From the NCBI GenBank assembly GCA_000169995.1, contig AAZW01000032.1, positions 1 through 56,514 of the forward strand: a DNA stretch of 56,514 nucleotides. The letters run 5' to 3'. Positions within the stretch are counted from its first letter, which is position 1. The number at the start of each line of letters is the position of its first letter. The notes beneath the pieces are model-generated. The model searched no databases, was not told the origin of the DNA, and saw nothing but the letters and a program-made list of their open reading frames with translations. This DNA is from Vibrionales bacterium SWAT-3 (GTDB lineage Bacteria; Pseudomonadota; Gammaproteobacteria; Enterobacterales; Vibrionaceae). Below, one piece after another: positions 24,249 through 33,398 of this stretch. A program made the translations under genes and the position numbers.

Positions 24249-26687
24249 CTATCCAAAATCCTTATTTACAGGCGCCAATAGACGCTTGATTAAGCTGTTA
24301 ACCACAGCTGCGAGGGTTATGAAAGTGAGTACAGGCAAAACAACCCACAACATTGGATGCACTGACGGTTCTAACTCGAATCCAAAACTCATGACACCGG
24401 CCACACTCATTTCAGAACCGAGTGCTGCAATTGAGCCTGCTACCAGTGCCATTAGCCCATATTCACACCAGATAGTGTTAAGGATCCGTTTCTTGCTTGC
24501 CCCTAACGTACGGTACAAACGTATCTCTTGTTGTCTTTGAGATAAGCTAAGACGTAACAGCGTGAAAATAAGCAGTAGTCCAGCGACAACACCAAGCGCG
24601 GCCAGCACGGTAATAGACCAAACAATCTGTTTGAGTAGCTCTTGGATCTTACTGCCCATCACCCTGATATCCATCAAACTCACGGTTGGATGGTTTCGAG
24701 AGAGTTCATTGAGCATGGAATTGTGTTGATCTTCTAGCCTAAAGCTAACCAGCCAAGTAGAAGGTATTGAGCTCAGTACATCTGGGGTGAAAATGAAGTA
24801 AAAGTTTGGCTTCATTTCACGCCATTCCACTTTTCGGATGCTATTGACCTTAGCTGATACATTTTGACTGTTGATAGTAAAAATAAGTTCGTCGCCAATG
24901 TTCAAATCTAGCTGTTCGGCAACAGCAGATTCAACTGATACGCCCTGCTCTTGCGTCCAACTGCCTTCAAGTACTTCATTATATTCTGGTAGAGATTCGC
25001 CCCACGTGAAGTTGATTTCACGGCTGAGGGCGTCGGTACGCTCTGAAGTATCACTGTATTCAGACGCTTCGACGCCATTGATCGTCGTCAGTCGCCCACG
25101 AATGATCGGGAAAGCTTGCGTACGCTCGACGCCGTTAGCATCAATGGTTTCCAAATAGCTGTCTTTCTCATAACTGGCGATATTCAGTGCAAATGCATTG
25201 GGCGCATTCTCAGGCAGAGTTTGTTGCCAATCTGACAACAGATCGCTTCTTACCAACCAGATAATCGACAGCAACATCAACGACAGCGCTAACGAGCCAA
25301 ATTGTATGCCCGTTGCAAGCGGCGTACGATTAATTCGACTTAATGCTAAGCGCATTGATGTCGATGTCGGAAGCTTGCCAAATAGGCGCAGTACAAACGT
25401 ACTAACTAGGGCCAGGACCAAAAATAGGCACGCAATACCGGCTAGAACAATCCACACCAATAGATTGTCACCATACATCAACATCATTGGGATGATAGGC
25501 ACCAACAGCAAAGCGAATTTCTTATAGCTATCGCGCGTCTTATGGCTTGATTGAATCACGCTAATCGCAGAGGTATTTACCAACCCAATCAGCGGAATGC
25601 CAAGTGCAGGCACACCAATTAAAACACTGGATAAGATTGCAAGAATCGCAGGTTCAATACCGTAGCTTGGAAGCGGCGATGGTAGTAAATCACCAAGCGG
25701 GATACGAAGAAGAAACTCGAGTCCGATCCCTATCGCGATACCGAGAACGGCACCAATAACGACAAGTAATGATACTTGTACCGCTAGCCACTTAATGATC
25801 CACGGTTTGCTCGCCCCCAAGCTTTTTAACATAGCAATGGTTTTTCTACGGCTCGCGACATAATGTTGGCACGTTAAGACCAAAGTCGTCGCCGCCATGA
25901 TCACAACAATCGCAACAGTTAACGATAGGTATTGCGTGGTGCTTTCAAACATGTCGTTGGTACGGCTTGCTGAGTCTTGTGTACGCCAACGATCACTCGG
26001 GGTTAATTCGATACTGTCTTGAACGGTTTTGAGTTTTGCATCATCACCGTTTAAGAACAGTCTGAAACTTACACGACTTCCCGGTTGAATGGCACCTGTC
26101 GCATCAATATCATCATTGTGTATCAGTACCGCAGGCATTTGTTGGAATGGGTTGAAGCTTAACCCTGGCTCTTGGGTGATTCGACCTGTTATGGTTAAGT
26201 CGGCATCGCCGATAGTGACACTGTCACCTATTTCAACTTCCAACTGCGCGAAAATGCGTTCGTCGAGCCACAGCTCACCGGGCTTAACGTGATTACTTGA
26301 TGCATTGTCTGCACCCTCTAGTAGCATTTCACCACGCAATGGATAGTTACTCTCCACCGCTTTAACTGTCACCAACTGCATCGCGTTGTCGCTAAATGCC
26401 ATGGTTGAGAAACGGGTTAACTGAGAGCTTTCTAGTTGCTCTACTTGAGCAATGTCTAGTAGCGGTTGTGGGATTGGGTTTGCTGAGATGAACACGCTGT
26501 CAGCAGTCAGCGCATCTTTCCCCTGTTTTACGATGACCTGTTCCATGCGCTCAGCCAATGCTGATAGTGCGAAAACACAGGCAATGATCAGTGTTAAAGC
26601 GATCGATACCGGCCATAGTTGACCATGTCGAATCTCTTCAATGCTCCATGAAAACAGGCGCTTGTTCAGTCCGTTTGATGAATTCAA
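24249..26687 (-). CDS. ybbP: ABC transporter permease, FtsX/MacB-like (YbbP)
   Basis: The 812-residue protein has the 10-helix YbbP plan: TM1 near 30-45, a large periplasmic domain (about 50-245), a first FtsX-type permease block (about 250-420), further helices, a second periplasmic domain (about 490-690) and a C-terminal FtsX block (about 690-805, including LRLSLSQRQQEIRLYRTLGASKKRI). It pairs with the ATPase gene 1 bp upstream. The E. coli ybbA-ybbP/tesA neighbourhood is the same. Substrate unknown; the family moves or extracts envelope lipids and lipoproteins. Confidence 0.9.
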   Translation of the reverse strand: MNSSNGLNKRLFSWSIEEIRHGQLWPVSIALTLIIACVFALSALAERMEQVIVKQGKDALTADSVFISANPIPQPLLDIAQVEQLESSQLTRFSTMAFSDNAMQLVTVKAVESNYPLRGEMLLEGADNASSNHVKPGELWLDERIFAQLEVEIGDSVTIGDADLTITGRITQEPGLSFNPFQQMPAVLIHNDDIDATGAIQPGSRVSFRLFLNGDDAKLKTVQDSIELTPSDRWRTQDSASRTNDMFESTTQYLSLTVAIVVIMAATTLVLTCQHYVASRRKTIAMLKSLGASKPWIIKWLAVQVSLLVVIGAVLGIAIGIGLEFLLRIPLGDLLPSPLPSYGIEPAILAILSSVLIGVPALGIPLIGLVNTSAISVIQSSHKTRDSYKKFALLLVPIIPMMLMYGDNLLVWIVLAGIACLFLVLALVSTFVLRLFGKLPTSTSMRLALSRINRTPLATGIQFGSLALSLMLLSIIWLVRSDLLSDWQQTLPENAPNAFALNIASYEKDSYLETIDANGVERTQAFPIIRGRLTTINGVEASEYSDTSERTDALSREINFTWGESLPEYNEVLEGSWTQEQGVSVESAVAEQLDLNIGDELIFTINSQNVSAKVNSIRKVEWREMKPNFYFIFTPDVLSSIPSTWLVSFRLEDQHNSMLNELSRNHPTVSLMDIRVMGSKIQELLKQIVWSITVLAALGVVAGLLLIFTLLRLSLSQRQQEIRLYRTLGASKKRILNTIWCEYGLMALVAGSIAALGSEMSVAGVMSFGFELEPSVHPMLWVVLPVLTFITLAAVVNSLIKRLLAPVNKDFG

Positions 26688-26688
26688 T

Positions 26689-27363
26689 TTAGACTTCCTC
26701 TATCTGTCCAACATGCATCTTAAGCGTTCGTTGACATCGTTGTGCTAGCTTAGGATCGTGTGTCACCAGTACTAGTGTGGTGCCGTGAGAAGAGTTCAGT
26801 TCGAACAGTAGCTCGACGATTTTGGCCGCGGTTTGTTGGTCTAAGTTCCCCGTTGGTTCGTCAGCAAATAGGATTTTGGGCTTTATCATGAACGCACGAG
26901 CCAAAGCAACACGCTGTTGTTCTCCACCTGATAACTGAGATGGTAGATGATCTAGCCTGTCTTTTAAGCCAACCGACTCAAGTAACGCAGTTGCACGTTC
27001 AATGTCTTCATCTTCGCCTTTTAGTAGGCATGGTAGTGTCACGTTTTGCAGTGCTGATAAGCTAGGAATCAACAAGAAACTTTGAAAAACAAATCCTACC
27101 GATTCACTTCGGATTTTCGCCCTAGCTTCATCATCTAGCTGTGAAAGTGGTTGTCCCAATAAATGGATTTCGCCTTTGGTAGGGACATCAAGGCCAGCCA
27201 GGAGTGTCATCAAGGTCGATTTACCTGCCCCAGATGTACCGACAATCGCGACTGTTTCACCTTCACGAATATCAATATCGACGTGCTCTAGGATTGTTAA
27301 ATGTTCTTGATTAGTAGACACTGTCTTGGAAACAGCTTCTGCTTTAATGATGGATGTATGCAT
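26689..27363 (-). CDS. ybbA: ABC transporter ATP-binding protein (YbbA)
   Basis: The 224-residue ATPase has Walker A GTSGAGKST (42-50), Q-loop FVFQSF, signature LSGGEQQRVALARA, Walker B ILFADEPTGNLD and a switch His in LVTHDPKLAQRC. It belongs to the LolD/MacB type. It partners the YbbP-like permease (1 bp gap). Its ATG overlaps the divergent tesA ATG by two bases (CATG). Confidence 0.94.
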   Translation of the reverse strand: MHTSIIKAEAVSKTVSTNQEHLTILEHVDIDIREGETVAIVGTSGAGKSTLMTLLAGLDVPTKGEIHLLGQPLSQLDDEARAKIRSESVGFVFQSFLLIPSLSALQNVTLPCLLKGEDEDIERATALLESVGLKDRLDHLPSQLSGGEQQRVALARAFMIKPKILFADEPTGNLDQQTAAKIVELLFELNSSHGTTLVLVTHDPKLAQRCQRTLKMHVGQIEEV

Positions 27364-27985
27364 GACTCGACTAATTTCCTTTTTATTATTTATATTCTTT
27401 TCTACCGCTTCTTTGGCTCAAGGCTCTGCGTCAGTTCAAGATTCGAAGTTACTGATACTTGGTGACAGCTTGAGTGCTGGTTACAACATGGATATCAAAC
27501 AGAGTTGGCCAAGTTTGTTACCAGATGCGTTAGCGAAACATGATAAAGCGGTTACCGTGGTCAACGGCAGTATCTCTGGCGACACAACAGGTAACGGTTT
27601 AGCTCGTTTACCCCAGTTACTAGAAGAACACGCTCCAGACACCGTCCTTATTGAGCTTGGAGCCAATGATGGTCTTCGTGGCTTCCCACCTAAGCTGATG
27701 TCTTCAAACTTAGATCAAATCATCGAGCAGATAAAAGCGGCGGGTGCAAAACCAATTATGATGCAAATTAAAATCCCACCTAACTATGGCAAGCGTTACA
27801 ACCAGCAGTTTGAGTACGTATTTGCAGCGTTGGCTGATCAACAAAATGTCCCCCTGCTTCCATTTTTCCTAGAGCACATCATCCTAAAACCTGAGTGGAT
27901 GATGAACGATGGTTTGCATCCTAAACCAGAAGCTCAACCTTGGATTGCTGAATTTGTCGCCGAAGAATTATATCAGTATCTTTAG
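27362..27985 (+). CDS. tesA: Multifunctional thioesterase I / lysophospholipase L1
   Basis: The 207-residue precursor has a signal peptide (cleavage after about residue 19, SLA-QGS). As an SGNH hydrolase it has block I GDSLSAGYN with nucleophile Ser36, the block-II Gly in GSISGDTTGNG, block III GAND and block V DGLHPKP with the Asp/His dyad. It cleaves acyl-CoA and lysophospholipids in the periplasm. The start 27362 gives the best signal peptide. The frame is open further back to 27326. Confidence 0.95.
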   Translation: MTRLISFLLFIFFSTASLAQGSASVQDSKLLILGDSLSAGYNMDIKQSWPSLLPDALAKHDKAVTVVNGSISGDTTGNGLARLPQLLEEHAPDTVLIELGANDGLRGFPPKLMSSNLDQIIEQIKAAGAKPIMMQIKIPPNYGKRYNQQFEYVFAALADQQNVPLLPFFLEHIILKPEWMMNDGLHPKPEAQPWIAEFVAEELYQYL

Positions 27986-28066
27986 GTTTTAATGGTCTAG
28001 CTCAATAAATTTTACACAGCTTTACGTTAGCCTGAGTGCATATCACCGTTAACTGTAAGGTTATTT

Positions 28067-29266
28067 ATGCTGATCGAACCTATTATCAAGGGTGTGGTAG
28101 CAAAAAGCGCTCACCCTCTTGGCTGTCAAGAAGCCGTAAAGCAACAAATTAGATTCGTTAAGAGTGCGCCGCAAATCAAAGATGGCCCTAAACGAGTATT
28201 GATCATCGGCGCTTCCTCAGGCTTTGGCCTTGCCGCTCGTATCGCCCTTACCTTTGGTGGTGCTCAAGCCGACACCATTGGCGTATCATTCGAACGTGGC
28301 CCAAACGAAAAATCTCTTGGTAGTGCCGGCTGGTACAACAACATCTACTTCAAAAAAGAAGCGGAACGTGAGCAGCGCACTGCTATTAACATCGTAGGCG
28401 ATGCCTTTTCCCAAGAAACCCGCGCACAAGTTGTTGAAGCCATCGAAACTTATTTCGAAGGTGAAGTCGATCTCGTGATTTACAGTCTGGCTGCGGGTGT
28501 ACGTCCCAAGCCCGATTCTGATGAATTCTGGCGTTCTGCGATTAAACCTATTGGCGAAAGCGTTACCGGCGCGACCATCTCGCTTGAAAATGATAGCTGG
28601 GTTACTAACACCCTTGAAGCCGCAACTGCAGAGGAAGAACTCAGTACTCTCAAAGTCATGGGCGGCGAAGACTGGGAAAGCTGGATAGATGAGCTCATCA
28701 ATGCCGAATCTATCGCTCCTGGTTGTAAAACTATTGCCTTTTCCTACGTTGGTCCTGAAGTGACACACCCTATTTATCTCGATGGTACACTAGGTCGTGC
28801 AAAAATCGACCTTCATCAAACCAGTCATGCGCTTAACCTTGAATTAGCTAACTTTGGGGGCAATGCTTATGCGACGGTATGTAAGGCATTGGTGACCAAA
28901 GCGAGTGTATTTATCCCAGGCTTAAGCCCCTACTTGCTTGCGTTGTACAAAGTGATGAAAGAGAAACAGACGCATGAAGGGTGTATCGAACAAATGCAGC
29001 GCCTATTTAGCACTAAGCTGTACGGTCAATCTAAAGTACCACTTGATGGCGAGCGGTTGATACGAATGGACGACTGGGAACTAGAACCAGAGACACAAGC
29101 CCATGTGACAGAGTTGCTCAATAATATGAATGAAAACAACTTCCAAACTCTGGGCGATTACCAAGGGTTTAAAGATGAATTCTTGCAGCTAAACGGCTTT
29201 GCACAACCATCGGTAGACTACAGTAAGAAATTGAATAGCGAAGACTTTATAAAATTAAAGCCCTAG
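28067..29266 (+). CDS. fabV: Enoyl-[ACP]/trans-2-enoyl-CoA reductase
   Basis: The 399-residue FabV-type reductase performs the last step of each fatty-acid elongation cycle using NADH. Visible are the nucleotide-binding VLIIGASSGFGLAARIA (44-60) and the active-site Tyr237-x8-Lys246 of the long-chain SDR (PIYLDGTLGRAK), plus Tyr227. AAGG precedes the ATG at good spacing. FabV is naturally insensitive to triclosan in related organisms. It stands alone with its own terminator. Confidence 0.96.
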   Translation: MLIEPIIKGVVAKSAHPLGCQEAVKQQIRFVKSAPQIKDGPKRVLIIGASSGFGLAARIALTFGGAQADTIGVSFERGPNEKSLGSAGWYNNIYFKKEAEREQRTAINIVGDAFSQETRAQVVEAIETYFEGEVDLVIYSLAAGVRPKPDSDEFWRSAIKPIGESVTGATISLENDSWVTNTLEAATAEEELSTLKVMGGEDWESWIDELINAESIAPGCKTIAFSYVGPEVTHPIYLDGTLGRAKIDLHQTSHALNLELANFGGNAYATVCKALVTKASVFIPGLSPYLLALYKVMKEKQTHEGCIEQMQRLFSTKLYGQSKVPLDGERLIRMDDWELEPETQAHVTELLNNMNENNFQTLGDYQGFKDEFLQLNGFAQPSVDYSKKLNSEDFIKLKP

Positions 29267-29306
29267 TCGAAATTTATCTCATTACTGAGACCCGTATTCA
29301 CATTTG

Positions 29307-29337
29307 AAAACCTCTGCAAAATTGCCGAGGTTTTTTT
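29307..29337 (+). terminator. fabV terminator
   Basis: AAAACCTC/GAGGTTTT with an inner GCAA/TTGC stem is followed by a run of T residues, 40 bp past the fabV stop. Confidence 0.88.
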
Positions 29338-29444
29338 GTGCAACATTTCTTATACTTAATTAACTTAAGATTCACAGTTTATTTGGTTCATCATAATTAA
29401 CACAGGATGTGTTGATGCATTTAGCATAATTGACTCGGAGTCAT

Positions 29445-31352
29445 ATGAAGAAAATAAAAACTCTCGATTTAGATATTCCAGACGATATGGAGCACGGTTG
29501 GCAGAACATCGTTGATCTGTTGGCTCAAATAACGCAAGTGCCAGCAGCACTTATTATGCGTGTTCATTCCAATTACATCGAAGTCTTTTCCACCAGTCGT
29601 AGCGAGAACAACCCATACAATAAGGGCGATTCTGAAACATTAGGCAACGGGCTGTATTGTGAAACCGTTATGGAATCTCAGCGGCAACTTCTTGTACCCA
29701 ATGCTCTCGCTGACCCGGCATGGGAAAGTAACCCTGACATCAAGCTAGGGTTGATATCCTATTGTGGTATCCCTCTGCTTTGGCCGAATGGTGAGCTTTT
29801 CGGCACCATTTGTATCTTGGACTCTAAAGAAAATCACTACACGCCGACTTACATTAAACTCCTAGAAAGCTTTCGGACCTCAATAGAGTCCCAGCTTAAA
29901 ACCCTCTTTCAGCACGCCAAACTGACTCAAATGAATCGTGACCTCAAAAACCGGGTGTATACACGAACTAAAGATCTCGCCAGTTTGAATTACTCCTTGA
30001 ATCAAGAAATAGATAAGCGAAAAGCCGCTGAACAAAAAATCAATTTCCAAAAGAACCATGACCTAGGAACTGGCTTTTTAAATCGTAGTGCATTTGAGTC
30101 GCGTTTAAACCACAAACTCTCTTCTCAACGAAGGCTGATGGATTGCTCTTTTGCTGTCATTCACATCGGTTTTACCAACGGCAGACGTATACAAGCTCGA
30201 TACGGCTATACAGCACTGGACCAAGTATTAGTTGAATACCGAAAACGTATCGATAGCATTGCCGATATCGAGGTGTTAACCGCGCGCCCTACTTCTGTGG
30301 ATCTAGTGTTAGCGTTCAGTGTTAAAGATTTGCATCATCGCCTCGAAGAGCTTTGCCAAACTCTAGTAAAAGTCGGTCATTCTGAATTTGCTATCGAAAA
30401 TGATAAGGTTCACCTGCACGCATTTATCGGAATTGCTACTACTAATAACGAAGACGATGCAGAAAGTATTCTTCAGAAATCGTCAGAGGCTATGCTGGCC
30501 TGCAAAGATTCCGGACAAAAGTTTGCGTATTACTCTCAATCTCATACTGACGAGCAAAGCCATATCAACAAGATCGAAGGTTACTTGCTGCAAGCGGTAC
30601 GTAACGATGACTTAGTGCTCTACTTCCAACCCAAAGTGTGCCCGTTAACTCATCGCTGGGTGGGTGCCGAAGCTCTACTTCGTTGGCGACACCCTGTTTT
30701 AGGCGACATTTCTAACGAAACGTTAATTCACATGGCTGAGCAGAACGGATTGATTTTCGAAGTGGGCAGCTTTGTCCTGCGCAACGCGATTGAGAAAGCC
30801 AAAGAATGGTCTGAATACGTTGAGGACTTCAAGATGGCGGTCAATGTGTCTGCTGTGCAACTCAAAAACGCGCATTTTGCAGAGCAAGTTGTTCATTTAC
30901 TAGAAACCTACCACCTCGAGCCTCATTTCTTGGAGCTTGAAGTGACAGAAAGCGGATTGATTGCAGATGAAGTGGTCGCAAAGAATACCTTAGAATCGCT
31001 ACATGATATTGGCGTTACATTGTCACTGGATGACTTTGGGACCGGCTATGCCTCTTTCAGCTATCTCAAGAAATTTCCATTCGATGCAATTAAGATTGAT
31101 AAGAGCTTCATAGACCAAATGCTCAACTCAAGTGAAGATTCAGAAATTGTTCGTTCCATCGTTCAGATAGCGAAAAAGCTAGATCTAAAGGTTACGATCG
31201 AAGGCATTGAATCAGAAGTTCAGGAGAAATTTATCATTGATGAAGGTTGTGACGTAGGACAAGGTTATCTGTATGGTAGACCAATGCCGAGTCAAGAATT
31301 TGAGCATAGCTTAATCAATCAAAACTATTTAGGAACGACTCGTTACGCTTAA
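29445..31352 (+). CDS. GAF - degenerate GGDEF - EAL phosphodiesterase-like protein
   Basis: The 635-residue cytoplasmic protein starts at ATG 29445 (GGAG 4 nt before). An upstream TTG at 29430 is in frame but less likely. Domains: GAF (about 10-155, LGNGLYCETVMESQRQLLVPNA), coiled linker, a GGDEF-like domain (about 200-365) that lacks the GG(D/E)EF loop (RPTSVDLVLAF), and an EAL domain (about 380-620) with the EAL triad at 409-411 and LDDFGTGYASFSYLKKFP. It should hydrolyse c-di-GMP, with the dead cyclase domain perhaps binding GTP. It is a single gene. Confidence 0.9.
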   Translation: MKKIKTLDLDIPDDMEHGWQNIVDLLAQITQVPAALIMRVHSNYIEVFSTSRSENNPYNKGDSETLGNGLYCETVMESQRQLLVPNALADPAWESNPDIKLGLISYCGIPLLWPNGELFGTICILDSKENHYTPTYIKLLESFRTSIESQLKTLFQHAKLTQMNRDLKNRVYTRTKDLASLNYSLNQEIDKRKAAEQKINFQKNHDLGTGFLNRSAFESRLNHKLSSQRRLMDCSFAVIHIGFTNGRRIQARYGYTALDQVLVEYRKRIDSIADIEVLTARPTSVDLVLAFSVKDLHHRLEELCQTLVKVGHSEFAIENDKVHLHAFIGIATTNNEDDAESILQKSSEAMLACKDSGQKFAYYSQSHTDEQSHINKIEGYLLQAVRNDDLVLYFQPKVCPLTHRWVGAEALLRWRHPVLGDISNETLIHMAEQNGLIFEVGSFVLRNAIEKAKEWSEYVEDFKMAVNVSAVQLKNAHFAEQVVHLLETYHLEPHFLELEVTESGLIADEVVAKNTLESLHDIGVTLSLDDFGTGYASFSYLKKFPFDAIKIDKSFIDQMLNSSEDSEIVRSIVQIAKKLDLKVTIEGIESEVQEKFIIDEGCDVGQGYLYGRPMPSQEFEHSLINQNYLGTTRYA

Positions 31353-31472
31353 AGTGAAAAATAGCCGTTAGTTTTGGATTTAAACCTAGTTTCTCTTTAC
31401 TCTATAGGTGGTGATTTTTATAATCGCCGCCTTTCTGTTTTTATCTTCCCCTTTATATAGGCATTCCTCGTT

Positions 31473-33128
31473 ATGGATCAGTTGACTGCAAAGCTTAAAA
31501 AGCTCGAAAAACAAAACTACCGTGCATATCAACAAATTAAAGGTCAATACGACTTTGCTGATTTCGAATTACACATCGACCACATTCAAGGTGACCCGTA
31601 CGCGTCAGCCTCTCGTTTTCGTGCAACACGCGCGTGGTCGTTGACTGGGTTAGATTGGCTGAAAGAAAAATCTTACGAATACCAAGTAGCAGCTCGTGAT
31701 TTCATTGCTCGCAGCTTTGCTGAGTTTGCTAAACAAGAAGCAACGGTGTCTATCGCACTAACGGGTCAAACTGTACTCGACAACACTGCAGTCGTGTTTA
31801 CAGAGCATGGTATCGAAATTCGTTTCCGTATTAACCTGCCTGCTGATGGTCGTAGCATTCTTGCGAAGAAAGCGAACAACATCATCACATTCTACTTGCC
31901 GAAGTTTATCCGTCGAGCAACGCTTGAGCGTGAGCTAAACATAGACGCAATGATCAAGCACTGTGAAACAATCGAAGACCAAGAAGCGCTACGTGCACAG
32001 CTAGATGAGCACAACCTATCGGCGTTTGTAGCAAATGGCAGTGTATTACCACGTATCGCGGGTAACTGTGATCTTCCAATGAAAGATGCGGTTCCATTTA
32101 CAGCGCCAGAGTCACTGAGCGTTACGTTAAACACGCCAAACCAAGGCGATGTAACAGGCTTAGGAATTCCTAAAGGGATTACATTGATCGTTGGTGGTGG
32201 TTTCCACGGTAAATCGACACTATTGAATGCGGTTGAACGCTCTATCTACAACCATATTCCTGGTGATGGCCGTGAAGGCATCGTGACTGCGATTGATACA
32301 ATGAAGATTCGCGCTGAAGATGGCCGATGTGTGCACAGCTTAAATCTGTCAAACTACATCAATCACCTTCCAATGAAGAAAGATACCTCTGATTTCAGTA
32401 CCCAAGATGCTTCGGGCTCTACTTCTCAAGCAGCTTGGTTACAAGAGTCGATTGAAGCCGGTGTTCAAACACTATTGATTGATGAAGATACGTCAGCGAC
32501 TAACTTCATGATCCGTGATGAACGAATGCAGGCATTAGTTTCAAAAGGTGATGAGCCGATTACTCCTCTTGTAGACCGTATTGGCCAACTACGTGATGAA
32601 ATGGAAATCTCTACCATCGTTGTTATGGGGGGGTCTGGTGATTATCTTGATGTAGCAGACACTGTGATTCAAATGCACGACTACCAAGCGGTAGATGTGA
32701 CAGAGAAAGCAAAAGGTGTGATTTCCCAGCACCCTACTCAGCGTACTAACGAGTGTGAAACACCATTGGAGATGTTTGTTCCTCGCTCACTGAACCGTGC
32801 ATCACTAATGAACATTCTTACTGATGGAAAGTTCCGCGTGAGTGCTAAAGGTAAGGAATCTCTGCGTTTTGGTAAAGAGTTTGCAGACCTATCTGCACTA
32901 GAGCAACTAGAGTCAACGTCTGAAGTCAACGCGATTGGTTGGGCTTGGTTCCAGTTTGCACAAACGCCAGGCTGGTCGAATAATCCAGCAAAAGAGTTTA
33001 ACGCGATTCTAGGTAATGATTGGCATCAAAATATGCCTAACTACGGTGACTTAGCGAAACCAAGAACGTTGGATGTTATGGCGGCTCTTAACCGCATGCG
33101 CAAATCTCAGTTCAAGCCTTCGAACTAA
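31473..33128 (+). CDS. Predicted ABC-class ATPase (ABC_ATPase/COG3044 type)
   Basis: The 551-residue cytoplasmic protein contains a P-loop GGGFHGKSTLLNAVE (Gly-rich loop near residue 245) and a Walker-B-like LLIDEDTSATNFMIRD (about 333-348), with no membrane segments. The N-terminal 230 residues are specific to this family, whose role is unknown. It resembles COG3044 from memory. It stands alone, with a strong terminator after it. Confidence 0.85.
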   Translation: MDQLTAKLKKLEKQNYRAYQQIKGQYDFADFELHIDHIQGDPYASASRFRATRAWSLTGLDWLKEKSYEYQVAARDFIARSFAEFAKQEATVSIALTGQTVLDNTAVVFTEHGIEIRFRINLPADGRSILAKKANNIITFYLPKFIRRATLERELNIDAMIKHCETIEDQEALRAQLDEHNLSAFVANGSVLPRIAGNCDLPMKDAVPFTAPESLSVTLNTPNQGDVTGLGIPKGITLIVGGGFHGKSTLLNAVERSIYNHIPGDGREGIVTAIDTMKIRAEDGRCVHSLNLSNYINHLPMKKDTSDFSTQDASGSTSQAAWLQESIEAGVQTLLIDEDTSATNFMIRDERMQALVSKGDEPITPLVDRIGQLRDEMEISTIVVMGGSGDYLDVADTVIQMHDYQAVDVTEKAKGVISQHPTQRTNECETPLEMFVPRSLNRASLMNILTDGKFRVSAKGKESLRFGKEFADLSALEQLESTSEVNAIGWAWFQFAQTPGWSNNPAKEFNAILGNDWHQNMPNYGDLAKPRTLDVMAALNRMRKSQFKPSN

Positions 33129-33154
33129 GTTTTACTCAACCAAATACAACTTTT

Positions 33155-33178
33155 CGGCCCCACAAATGGGGCCGTTTT
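33155..33178 (+). terminator. Terminator of ABC-class ATPase gene
   Basis: CGGCCCCA/TGGGGCCG with loop CAAA is followed by five T residues. Confidence 0.92.
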
Positions 33179-33398
33179 TATTTCTACTCGTCCTAGAAAG
33201 CGCTCTATCAAACCACAAACGTTAAGTAACGAACTTTGTGCACGATAAATAAGCAGGTTATCGCCCTACACTTCCTTTGCCATAATTTATATAACTCTGG
33301 TTATCTTTGAGAAGCTCATAAAACATGACATTATTTTTACGAAGCTATGGTAAAGTCCGCCTAAACAAGTGTAACTAAATGTAACAGGCTAAGATTTG

